A program made the translations under genes and the position numbers. A DNA stretch of 64,000 nucleotides from Amphibalanus amphitrite (lineage: Eukaryota; Arthropoda; Thecostraca; Balanomorpha; Balanidae), in NCBI RefSeq assembly GCF_019059575.1, contig NW_024881533.1:1042001-1106000 (forward strand), in the 5' to 3' direction. Position 1 is the first letter of the stretch. Every line of letters begins with the position of its first letter. The notes under the pieces were generated by a model that saw nothing but the letters and a program-made list of their open reading frames with translations, did not search any database and was not told the DNA's origin. Of the stretch, positions 53,468-63,220 are shown one piece after another.

Positions 53468-53566
53468 TGTGGTATCTCCATGAAATGAAAAATCCAAAGA
53501 TGTTAGGTATCAAAATATAAAAACGTTATTAGCATATTTGGATTTTTCATTTCATTATGTTACCAC
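53468..53566. repeat. Hairpin in right subterminal region
   Basis: CATGAAATGAAAAATCCAAA and the inverted TTTGGATTTTTCATTTCAT flank an AT-rich loop; the stem is imperfect near its base (GGTATCTC/GTTACC). Confidence 0.75.
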
Positions 53567-54065
53567 ATTATGCGTGTCAGTGAGCCCATTTTGAGAGCCA
53601 TTAAGGAAGAAATCAGACACCGGAACGTAGTGTCACCGAAACAGGGGAGTCTGACACCATATGGGGGGGGATGTCGGACACTAGGAAAAGGGGTCAGTGA
53701 TTCTCCTGAAGGGTGTCACGCAACGGGAGTCGCGAAACCATATGAGGGGGTGACGGACACTAAGAAAAGGGGTCAATGATTCTCATGAAGGGTGTCACGC
53801 AAGGGAGTCTGCCATTATGCGGGGCGTCAGACACTAAAACAAGGGGTCAGTGATTCTCCGGGAGGGTGTCACTCGAAAGGAGTCGCGACCTTTTTAAGGA
53901 GTCGTGACGCCCTCCTTTATTGCATCTGGACACCAGTATACGGTGTCGAACACCATATTTTGGTGTTAGGATTCCCCTCTAGGGACTCATGGTGACCCCC
54001 CTGTGGGGCGGACTTTTCGTCAGGGTCAATTGATCCCTTATACGGTGTCATTTTTTTTTTCAGTG

Positions 54066-56119
54066 TTATTCACATAATTGACACAATTCAAAGAGGATTT
54101 CAAAGAAGGGAATACACGATCGCCGTCTTCCTTGATTTTAAAAACGCCTTCGACAAAGTCAATAAATCCGCTCTTCTGATTAAACTTCATCGAACCGGTA
54201 TTCGCGGTCACATGGCGAACTTTATACAGAACTTCCTTGCTAATCGAACATTCAGAGTCCGTTGTGGCCACACCTACTCTCCACTCTTTACACTAGATCA
54301 TGGCCTCCCACAGGGCAGTGTAATTTCTCCTACTCTCTTTTTGATCATGATCAATGACCTTTTCAACAACACACCTAGCAATATACAACACTCTCTTTAC
54401 GCCGATGATGTAGCCTTTTGGGTTTCTCATCGTGATCTTGATCAAGGCATAGCAATCATGCAACTCGTTCTTGAAAAAATAGAAACATGGTGTAATCAAT
54501 GGGGACTCGTCCTCTCATCAGACAAATCAAAATCGGTCATTTTTTCAAGACGACTCCCCAAAACCAATCATCGTAACCTTAGAATCAACAATCGTAACCT
54601 TCAATTCGTTTCGCATTTTAAATATCTAGGTATAACGCTTGATTCCTTGCTTAATTTTAGTAAACACTTCGAAGACATTCAACAAAGATGCGCCAGACGA
54701 CTTTCGATTATGAGATGTATAGCCGGCAGGGAGTGGGGAGCCGATCGGAGAACCCTCCTCCGCCTATACACCTCCCTAATTCGTCCTATCCTGGATTACA
54801 ACGGTTTCTTATACGATGATATAGCCACTAAAAAAATTGATTCTCTCCAAGTGATTCAGAACACCGCTCTTCGTATCATCACCGGTGCAATGAAAACTTC
54901 CAATATTGACAATCTTCACATTGATGTCAATATTCCTACACTTGATCGACGCCGCAAATATCTTCTTCTCCGCTTTTATCTTCGTTGCTGCGCGAACCCC
55001 TCGAATCCCTCTCATCAAATACTTACAAATCGATATTCTTCGTCTCCTCCAAGTGACCCGGAAAGGAGATTCCCAGTGATCAGTTATCGCGTAGAGAAGG
55101 CTCTTAATCATTTCAACATTTCTTTCCCGTCCATTTTGCCTATCCCCCCTCTAACCTCTTTCTGGCTGGCACCCATCCAGAACGTAGATCATCTTTTCTC
55201 AGAAAATAAGAAGCATATCTCCTCACAAGAAATCTCTCAACTCTTCATACAATATGTAAATCAATACAACGATCATACCTTCTTTTATACTGACGGATCA
55301 CTATCAAATGGCAGAACAGGCGCTGGTGTTACATCAAAAGTCTACGAAAACTCCATTCGCCTGCATAATCTTTTCACGGTCTTTTCAGCTGAACTATCAG
55401 CGATTCTGCGAGCTATTATCTATATCAAGAAACAACATATCCAAAAAAGCGTAATTTGCACTGACTCAGCTTCGGCAGTCAGTGCCATCTCAAGCAGAAA
55501 AAAAGAAGACAATCATATAATATACATTATCAAGAAACATATAATTACAATTCAGAAAAAAGGATTTGAATTCCGCCTGTTGTGGATACCAGGACACGCG
55601 GGGATTCCCGGTAACACAAGGGCGGATCTCCTAGCGAAAAATAGCCTAGACAAACCGGAAAGAAACACACTTCGTTGTCCGCACAAAGATATTGCTAATC
55701 ATATCCAAAATGCTCTTCTCGACCTTCGCCAATTCGACTGGAATAGTTTTCCAAATCAACATCTACACCCGATTCACCCAAAAATCAAATCATTTGCTTC
55801 TTCCAATCAAAGTAATCGTCTTAGAGAAACGGTATTGGCCAGGCTGAGAATTGGACACACCAGTATCACACACCGATACATCTACCAGCACGAACCCCCA
55901 CCCACATGCCCACATTGCACACCACTAACACGACTCAACATTGCCCACCTCCTTCTCAACTGCCCACACTACGACCAATACCGTCAACCCATCATTCACT
56001 ACACAAACACACACAACCTCAGCCTGGACCTCCCAACACTCCTGGGTGATGATCATCCAGATCTAATTGAACTTCTATTTACCTTCCTCAGTGATTCGAA
56101 TCTCATCAATAGCATATGA
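54066..56119 (+). CDS. LINE ORF2 part 2: RT core, RNase H, C-terminal zinc motif
   Basis: The frame resumes as IHIIDTIQRGFQRREYTIAV, FLDFKNAFDKV, HGLPQGSVISPTLFLIMIND and the catalytic YADDVAFWVS (about 54400). An RNase H domain follows at roughly residues 968-1095 of the joined protein with the four acidic positions TDGS, SAEL, TDSASA and NTRAD, plus GHAGIPGN. A CPHCTPL...HLLLNC zinc motif ends the protein. RNase H marks the I group (I, Loa, Ingi and relatives) among LINEs. Stop at 56119. Confidence 0.92.
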
Positions 56120-56829
56120 TCGCAACCCAGCACACAGTATATAGATGTTCTTATGATCCTCCATCGTCGTCTCCATCCGCTTCGTTTTGCTTCCATTCGC
56201 TTTCGTTCTCTCCGCCTTTTCCAAGTGTATTTATATATGTGTGTAAACTCGACAGGGATCCCTCTTAAAGGTTGAGGCCCACTCGAGACACAAAAGCTAT
56301 CTGGCCGGACACCCCGGGCGCGGCCTAGGTGGCTTGCATCCATGGCCCCCGGGAGTGGATGAAGGTGATAGCTCCACAAACACACATACACATTAGCGAT
56401 ATAACGTAACGTAATATAACGTAATTAAAGAAAGGGCTTTTTTACTGTGTACTTTGGCTGAAAGCACAGGTTTTTGCCCTCTTGGTTAGGCACCAGGTTT
56501 TTTCTAGTTAGGACTTTTCCTGGTAAGTTCACCCCACAACAACACACACCAAACAACAGCACACAAATCAGCAGCAAGTCTCAGCAGCAAGTTCTATGTA
56601 AGTAACCAAATTTATTGTCTCGCCCATCAGGCACCTTTCGGCCTTCCCTTTGCTTTGAACCCACTGGACGCCACATGAGCCGGTTTAACGTAGTCTTTTG
56701 CCTTTCTCTTAGTTCTTGGGCCGGAATCAAATAGCCGGCATTAACGTAACGTAAACGAAAGACCTGGCCAATTGCCAGCTAGTAACTTTCCCCTTCCCCC
56801 GGCTATAGCCACTTGGCTTGCCGGGAGGA

Positions 56830-56871
<42 letters not shown>
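56120..56871 (+). other. I-group LINE 3' UTR and poly(A)
   Basis: Includes a TAACGTAACGTAATATAACG-like run at 56399-56425, a repeat of CAGCAGCAAGT at 56570-56590, TTAACGTAACGTAAACG at 56736, and 41 A residues to 56871 directly before the second copy of the target duplication. Confidence 0.75.
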
Positions 56872-56872
<1 letters not shown>

Positions 56873-58280
56873 ACTTACGCTTAATATGATTTTGCGTTGA
56901 CTGGTTTGTTTCTCGTTTTAACAGTGCAGAAACGAATTCATTATATGCTAAGCGTGAAGTGTTTGTTTTCTGGGAGAGTAGCGCTATTTTATAAGGTATT
57001 ATTGGGTAAATGATTTTACAGGCAACAACAGTATTATCCACATGATGCGGTATACTTCTGGTTAAAGATTCATAGCATAGAAACGACATTTTGATGTTAA
57101 ACGTTTCACTTAGAGTTCGTTTATCTAAAAATGATCCGCTATCCTTAGAATACAAATCTGCAACAAATCTCAAACCCTTTCTATCCCAATCTTTTACAAT
57201 GCTCGTTTGGAATTTACTGTGATCTGAATACCACAGTTTGTCCGTCAGAACGTTTTCTGGTGTTGTTCGGAAGACCGCACAAAAATCCGCCCAGGCGTTC
57301 AGCACATCTTTCCAAAATGTATTACGTAATCTATGATTCGAGATGTTTCTCAACTTCTCCGTACCGTAGCAAACTAGTTCACAAATAGGAGGTAAAGTTT
57401 TCTTGATTATGTTAGCCCATACAACATCAGATGTTGACCAATATAGTCTTTTTATCCAGTTAACTTTTAGACTTTTTATAAACGACCTAATATCGACCAT
57501 TTTCAAACCCCCGTGATCATAATCTTGTACCAACTTGTTTCTTTTAACTTTATCAGGACCATCGTTCCAGATATATTTGAACAATATATTATTAATGTAA
57601 GAAATGTCCTTTTCGTTTGGGGTTGGCAATGACGATACAATATGTACTAGTTTAGAAATAACCATTGATTTTACAACTGTTATCTTTCCTATCAGGGTGA
57701 GATTTCGTCGCCTCCATTGGGCTATTTCCTGTCTTACTTTAGGTAATACTTCAGACATATTTTTTTCCACGATGGTGTTGGTTGTATTGCAAAAGATTAT
57801 TCCCAATACTTTCAGTTCGCTTACTTTCTGCAACCCTGACATATTCAAAAACGAACAGTCAACTGTTTTGCCGATTTGAAGACATTTTGTTTTATCTATA
57901 TTAACACGTAATGCAGATACTTTATGAAAAATGTCTAGTTCATTTATTACCGCATTTATAGATTCCGGTTTTGCGCTTGAAAATACTATTAAATCGTCAG
58001 CGTATTGCGATAATCGTACTTCTAATCCTTCGCCTATAGGTATCCCCTTCATCTCCCTCGACTGCATTAGTTGATTTGTTAGGGGCTGCATTATCATATT
58101 AAATAAATATCCAGATACGGGGTCTCCTTGTCGTATACCTCTCTCCATGTTGATTTTGGGACCTAAATATCCATCCAAGAGAATCCTAGAAAAGTTGCGA
58201 GAGTTTAGGTAAAATGTTTGGATCATATGAGCAAAATGTGGCCCGAAATTATAATAATTGAGAGCTTCTGCTAGGAACTC
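56872..58280 (-). CDS. Tx1-like LINE ORF2, RT and connection region
   Basis: Starts FLAEALNYYNFGPHFAHMI, then GIRQGDPVSGYLF, the catalytic YADDLIVFSS (about 57995), thumb region LKVLGIIF, and the L1-type segment NLTLIGKITVVKSMVISKL followed by WNDGPDKVKRNKL and GGLKMVDI. Open throughout, to KRKC at the poly(A) of the inserted LINE. The reverse transcriptase would copy LINE RNA at a nicked target. Stops absent, so it was young when split. Confidence 0.88.
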
Positions 58281-59433
58281 TGCTAGGAGCTGCGTGGCTG
58301 CACGTGGAATGAATGTGAGAATGGAATGCATACATGGGTGCTGAAATATGCACCAGTGCCTGGCAGAAAGGCCATTTTAAACATTTTAACCAGGAGACTG
58401 GGTGGCTTGCCTTGTTCATAATCTTTATCAGCATTATTGAGCTGCTAACCCTTAAGGAGTTGCTCCTGGTCGGATTCCTGTCTGGTGCATGCCCCCAGTG
58501 GCGCATGGCCACATGAATGGTCACACAATCACATGGATTGTTGTTGTTGACCAAAATGCTGCATGATGGCTTATAGCAATATGTGCTACATGTGCCTGCA
58601 CTTTGCACTGATCAGCATACATAACATAATACATACTACAATAATACTACAATATAATACAATAATACAAAATACATTACTACTACAACTTGAAGTAGCA
58701 TATGGCAAGGTTGAAAGTATGCTGCGCCATGGGATGCACTTTTGGTGCAGCATTGCTCAGATAAAAAAGTAATCCAATCTCCATTTAAGTTCATAACACT
58801 CAACATTACCTGTTCCTTTATCATTATACTTACTTCATATAATCTGGTATGGTATACATAACCCTGACTCTGTTGTTGAATGAGGTCTTACTGCATACTC
58901 TTCCAGACTTACATAAACATAAACAAACATCATAACTACCTATATAGATATCTAATATCTATGCTCCAGTACCTATATCAATATGCATTGCCTTTGTTTA
59001 CCAACAAATCATAGTACACACGCCACGTGATTCACAAATAGCAGCATCAAGGTTGGATGAATTGTGCCTCTGTTGCATATGTCACGTGACATACATATCT
59101 TCTCATTCCAAATAAAAGTGTGTTTAGAAGACTAATTTATAAAAAATAGTTAGAGCTCACTGCTCGAGTTTGAGCCATTTTGTTTCCATTTGTAGTTTCA
59201 ACATTTCAAGCATTACAAAGTATTGCAGTTTATAGTAAAAATTAGCTTGAAATTAGTGTTATAATAAATCCCACTACTAAAGTTCTTCTTTTATCTGGCC
59301 CCTCTGACAAAACGCTTGAACTGGGCTTCCCCGAGTACCGAGAGCGCCTGCTTTTTTTTGGTCTCTTGGTCTGTCCTATCAGAAAATCCGTAAAACAAGG
59401 TATAGTACCTAAATTACAGTATAGACATTTGTC
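58281..59433 (+). other. Leader of the 4.8-kb insertion
   Basis: No ORF1-like protein or zinc knuckle found. An AT-rich TAATACTACAATA run lies at 58625-58680. The final 50 bp precede the ATG without an in-frame upstream start. Confidence 0.4.
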
Positions 59434-62400
59434 ATGAACCTCTTAGAGTGTTCTGATATCCCAGAACCTCTAAATAGCCAACAATTTAATCCCTTTGCCA
59501 ATATCACCTCACCTGAACTGCAGGTTGATGACAACAGCTTTAAAACCCTACAATCCTCTTGTGGCTATTTCTCCCTTCCGTCAATGTTTGATACAAATAA
59601 ATCATCACACTATCTTTTGAATATCATTCATATAAATGCCAGGTCTATTTGCTCAAATGATAAATTTGAAGAACTTCAGTTGTTTTTGACCAGAAGTCAT
59701 TGTGTTTGGCATATCATTTGCATCACTGAAACATGGTTATCGGACGACCAAATTTCTAATAGACAACTTCCTGGATATACAGGTTATTTTGAGAATAGGA
59801 ATGGCAAAATAGGAGGTGGGGTGGCAATTTATGTAAATACTGAATCAGTTAAACATTCACTCAGATCTAAAATTAAAACCCTACAATGTACTCAATCAGT
59901 TATCATAGAATGCCAAGTCGATAGTTATCCAACATGCATTGTTGGAGCTATATACAAACCTCCAGACTTGGACAGTGACATTTTTTGCTGTGAACTTGAA
60001 TCGTTGCTTGAGAATATAAATCATGAGAATAAGACAACCTTCTTGGCAGGTGACTTTAACCATGACCTCTTCAATATTGCAAATAATAACAAAACATTAG
60101 AATTCTTCAATACACTTGCTTTTCATGGCTTCTGGCCAACTATCTTTAAAACAACAAGAATCTCTGATGAAAGGGGTTCTCTGCTTGATAATATTTTTTG
60201 CAACAATATTGAACTGGTCTCCTGCTCTGGGATTATATATGAAGATCTCTCTGATCACTTTCCTATCTTTACCTGCTCTTACCCTCACAAAGATGCCAAA
60301 AGACATGATACTTATAAGCTCATCTTCAATGAAAACAGAATGGACAATCTCAAAGACTATATTACTGAGCATCTGCGAAATTTCTCACAAACTACAGACC
60401 CAAACATTGCCTCAAACATTCTCATAGATGCATACTCCTCAGGAATAAAGATGTTTAGCACTGAAATAAAATGCACAAGGAAAAGTAAAGCTATAAAACC
60501 CTGGATAACTCCAGCAATACTAACATCTATCAATAGGAGAGTGTTTTTGTACAAAGAAAAAAATAAAAACCCAACCACAGAGAATAAGCTTGCCTACAAT
60601 AGGCATAGGAACTGCCTTAACATTATCATTAAAGTAGCAAAGAAAAATTATTTCCAAAATCAATTTCAAGAAAATAAATCTAACTCCAAGAAAATGTGGG
60701 AGCTTTTGAAAAAATGTGCCATGGGAGGATGCAGTAGGCAGTCCTTGCCCAGTAGCTTTGTCAATGAAAATGGTACACAACTGGATGATGAAAATGACAT
60801 AGCTGCTTCATTTAACAAATACTTCATTTCAATATGTGAAAAACTGAAAAATGAAATTCCTCCAAGCAACACTGACCCTTTAAGTTATATAATAAGTGAT
60901 CATGCTGAGCATATATCCAAATTTGAGCCTACTAATTCAGCTGAGCTAAACTCGATCATCAAAGCCATGAAAAATGTTGGCTCAGGTATAGATGGTATAA
61001 ATGCAAAGATATTCAAGTCTACCTACTCTACAATAATACCTGAACTTGTGCACTTGGTTAATCTCTGCTTGGAAAAAGGTATCTTCCCAGAAAACATGAA
61101 AATTGCAGTTGTCAAACCTATTTACAAAGCTGGCAACAAAAGCAGCATGTGTAACTATAGACCAATAAGTATTTTGCCTTATATCTCAAAACTTGTTGAA
61201 AAGATAATTCACAAAAGACTCATGGAATATCTCCTGCAACATAATATATTGTCTGCTAGCCAAATTGGCTTTCAAAAGTCACTTTCAACATATATGCCCA
61301 TACTTCTCCTGCAGGATACAATAATGAAAGTATTTGAAAAAGGCAACATTGCCATAGCTCTGTACATCGATTTAAAAAAAGCATTTGATACTGTAGATCA
61401 TGACATACTAATAAGAAAATGTAGCAAATATGGCATTGTTGAGCAAGCACTTAGCCTGATAGAATCTTACCTTACTAATAGAAAACAGTGTGTAGAATAT
61501 AACAGTGCAAGATCTTCAATAGAAAATGTTAACATTGGTGTACCCCAGGGCTCCATTCTTGGTCCTTTGCTTTTCTTACTTTATGTAAATGATCTTCCAA
61601 ATATTTGTAAAACAGCACAATGTTTACTGTATGCAGATGATACGGTCTTCATCTTTGAAAGTGGAACTGTGTTCCAGCTTCAAAATATGATTGATGTTGA
61701 ATTGCCCATTATATGCACGTGGTTGCAAGCAAATAAACTTAGCCTTAACACAAAGAAAACAGTGTATCAAATCTACAATAATACACTCAATCCAGCAGAA
61801 CTTAACGTAACATTAAATGGTGATCCTATTGAGGCTGTTCAATCAGTCAAGTACTTAGGAATGATAATAGATCCGAACCTTAAATGGAATCTCCATATTG
61901 ACCACTTAACAACAGTTATCAGTCGTAACATTGGGGTAATGAGCAGAGCAAAATTTTTCCTTGATACTCATTTGCTAACTCTTTTGTACAATTCACTGGT
62001 CTTACCATATATCAATTATTGTTGTGTGGTGTGGGGATTCACATTTCCTTCTTACTTGAACAAAATTGAGTTGCTTCAGAAGCGAGCCATTCGTATTATT
62101 ACTCATCAGCATCGTTTAGCACACACAGAGGAAATTTTCAAAAGCCTTAAGCTTCTCAAAGTTCATAATATAGCAAAACAGCAGGCTATTATCTTAATGC
62201 ACAGAAAACTTTCTTTTTCTCTCCCATCATCTGTTGGTGGATTATTTACCCTTAGTGACCCTAGCGATTCAAGGACCAGAAATCGTCAACAGTTCATTGA
62301 ACCATTTATAAAAAGATTATACTGCACTCGTAATGTAACATGGCTTGGGCCTCGCATCTGGAATAAAATTATGGCAACTCAATTCAACGCTCAATGCATT

Positions 62401-62466
62401 ATCAACATGTCTAAATCACAAGTAAAGAAAATAAGTAAGGAGTATTTCCTAGATCACCCTGTGTAG
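59434..62466 (+). CDS. Intact LINE ORF2, endonuclease-RT, 1010 aa (CR1/L2-like)
   Basis: ATG at 59434, stop TAG at 62464. Endonuclease at about residues 60-290: IIHINARSI, ICITETWLSD, GGGVAIYVN, TFLAGDFNHDL, SLLDNIFC and LSDHFPIF supply the catalytic E, D/N, D and H. RT at about 500-770: GSGIDGINAKIFK, YRPISILPYISKLVEKI, YIDLKKAFDTVDHDIL, GVPQGSILGPLLFLLYVND and the catalytic YADDTVF (about residue 733). C-terminus YINYCCVVWG and LQKRAIRIIT, typical of CR1/L2/Crack/Daphne ORF2. No RNase H. No internal stop or shift, so this could be an active or recently active protein. AATAAATAAGG follows at 62510. Confidence 0.93.
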   Translation: MNLLECSDIPEPLNSQQFNPFANITSPELQVDDNSFKTLQSSCGYFSLPSMFDTNKSSHYLLNIIHINARSICSNDKFEELQLFLTRSHCVWHIICITETWLSDDQISNRQLPGYTGYFENRNGKIGGGVAIYVNTESVKHSLRSKIKTLQCTQSVIIECQVDSYPTCIVGAIYKPPDLDSDIFCCELESLLENINHENKTTFLAGDFNHDLFNIANNNKTLEFFNTLAFHGFWPTIFKTTRISDERGSLLDNIFCNNIELVSCSGIIYEDLSDHFPIFTCSYPHKDAKRHDTYKLIFNENRMDNLKDYITEHLRNFSQTTDPNIASNILIDAYSSGIKMFSTEIKCTRKSKAIKPWITPAILTSINRRVFLYKEKNKNPTTENKLAYNRHRNCLNIIIKVAKKNYFQNQFQENKSNSKKMWELLKKCAMGGCSRQSLPSSFVNENGTQLDDENDIAASFNKYFISICEKLKNEIPPSNTDPLSYIISDHAEHISKFEPTNSAELNSIIKAMKNVGSGIDGINAKIFKSTYSTIIPELVHLVNLCLEKGIFPENMKIAVVKPIYKAGNKSSMCNYRPISILPYISKLVEKIIHKRLMEYLLQHNILSASQIGFQKSLSTYMPILLLQDTIMKVFEKGNIAIALYIDLKKAFDTVDHDILIRKCSKYGIVEQALSLIESYLTNRKQCVEYNSARSSIENVNIGVPQGSILGPLLFLLYVNDLPNICKTAQCLLYADDTVFIFESGTVFQLQNMIDVELPIICTWLQANKLSLNTKKTVYQIYNNTLNPAELNVTLNGDPIEAVQSVKYLGMIIDPNLKWNLHIDHLTTVISRNIGVMSRAKFFLDTHLLTLLYNSLVLPYINYCCVVWGFTFPSYLNKIELLQKRAIRIITHQHRLAHTEEIFKSLKLLKVHNIAKQQAIILMHRKLSFSLPSSVGGLFTLSDPSDSRTRNRQQFIEPFIKRLYCTRNVTWLGPRIWNKIMATQFNAQCIINMSKSQVKKISKEYFLDHPV

Positions 62467-62954
62467 CTTTTGTTTACATAAGATCAATAATCAATAGTAA
62501 AATATGCAAATAAATAAGGTACTTTCAAATAGAATAATATGCATGCGTTGTATCACGTTGTAGTTTTTTGTTCAATTCCTCCAAACACCTACTCGTGTAG
62601 CGTAGCCTGTCAGCCATAGTCACTGTGGCTTACACCGGCTTACACCGAACCCACCCTTACGGCGTTGTGACCGGTGACCCCGACCAGCAACAAGCTCTGC
62701 TTAGCTGGAAGGGTTCATCCGGTCACACATGACCTTTTGCAGAATACTGACCAGAACCTGTGCTTTGTATGTATGTATGTGTCCCTTTACTAACCCTGAA
62801 TGAGTGTTCTTTTACATCATAAAACATAGTAATGGAAGTAGTGATTTAGTCTCCCGCTGCTTTCAGCGGGGACATCTTTTGCCCTGTTTTTTTTTCTTCT
62901 AACTAACCAGACTTCCTCTTACCGACTGGTTGCTTATTCTGAGTTGTTTTCCGT

Positions 62955-63091
62955 TTCTTAGCAGGGAGTGCCGCGACTTTGCCATTTTTATGTTTTCTCT
63001 GGTGGTAAAGTAAGGTTCTGTGAGTCGCTGGGCTGAGGGAGGGGGCACTCCTGGTCACCTATTAATGGGTGGCGGTGTAGTTAGAAAAAAA
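62955..63091 (+). other. LINE 3' hairpin and A tail
   Basis: AGCAGGGAGTGCCGCGA and GGAGGGGGCACTCCTGG pair as GGAGTGCC/GGCACTCC across about 80 nt, then TTAGAAAAAAAAA. The same arrangement occurs at 3958-4090, suggesting a conserved RT recognition structure. Confidence 0.6.
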
Positions 63092-63096
63092 AACTC

Positions 63097-63220
63097 CCAC
63101 GACACCGTGTCGAAAGCGGCTTCGAAGTCAACTGCCATTATGATACCGGAGGAGGATGAAGCATTCACGTGTTCAATTACATCGTACACTAGTCGCGTGT
63201 TTTCCCCGATATATCGTCCC
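63097..63220 (-). CDS. Tx1-like LINE ORF2, RT N-terminal piece
   Basis: Reads KGRYIGENTRLVYDVIEHVN and then IIMAVDFEAAFDTVSWE: the RT motif around the first catalytic Asp (VDFEAAFDTVSW) as in L1/Tx1 polymerases. It continues directly into the piece beginning FLAEALNYYNFG at 58280. No internal stop. Confidence 0.8.

Larger units (their letters stand above)
49134..54065. mobile_element. CACTG...CAGTG DNA element (EnSpm/CACTA-like) with cargo gene
   Basis: Begins CACTGATAAAAATTTTGACACC at 49134 (given as CACTGATAAAAATTTTGACA plus CC) and ends GGTGTCATTTTTTTTTCAGTG at 54065. TT flanks both sides, a 2-bp duplication inside the GTT codon of the LINE. Both ends carry subterminal GGTGTC/GACACC repeats: two ~100-bp units at 49399-49600, and GGTGTCACGCAA-type repeats at 53620-53900. 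CACTG ends and a 2-3 bp duplication fit EnSpm/CACTA, but no transposase was recognised. Confidence 0.85.
45481..56871 (+). mobile_element. Full-length I-group LINE (RNase H-bearing), interrupted once
   Basis: Flanked by CACTTACGCTT at 45470-45480 and 56872-56882 (11-bp target duplication). Structure: 5' UTR of about 417 bp, ORF1 (513 aa), 2-bp gap, ORF2 (1247 aa when the inserted DNA element is skipped), about 710 bp of 3' UTR, and a 41-bp poly(A) at 56831-56871. Both ORFs have no stop, so apart from the 4.9-kb CACTG element at 49134-54065 the copy appears intact and young. Confidence 0.92.
58281..63091 (+). mobile_element. 4.8-kb LINE insertion in the Tx1-like LINE
   Basis: AACTC precedes it (58276-58280) and follows it (63092-63096), the second copy after a poly(A)-like TTAGAAAAAAA, so it is one plus-strand target-primed insertion. 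It holds about 1.15 kb of leader, the 1010-aa ORF, and about 620 bp of 3' UTR. The last 440 bp match 3655-4090. The ORF is more AT-rich than the 3' UTR, so a compound insertion (an AT-rich LINE inside another) remains possible. Confidence 0.65.
44893..63220 (-). mobile_element. Tx1-like (L1-group) LINE split by two nested insertions
   Basis: Three minus-strand pieces, 63220-63097, 58280-56872 and 45480-44911, are consecutive parts of one ORF2. The join at 45480/56872 restores the frame exactly across an 11-bp CACTTACGCTT duplication; the join at 58280/63097 does so across AACTC. A TTAA element interrupts the copy at 63221, where the native TTAA lies in the codons before GRYIGEN. The 5' part lies beyond the window or beyond that element. 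Confidence 0.85.
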
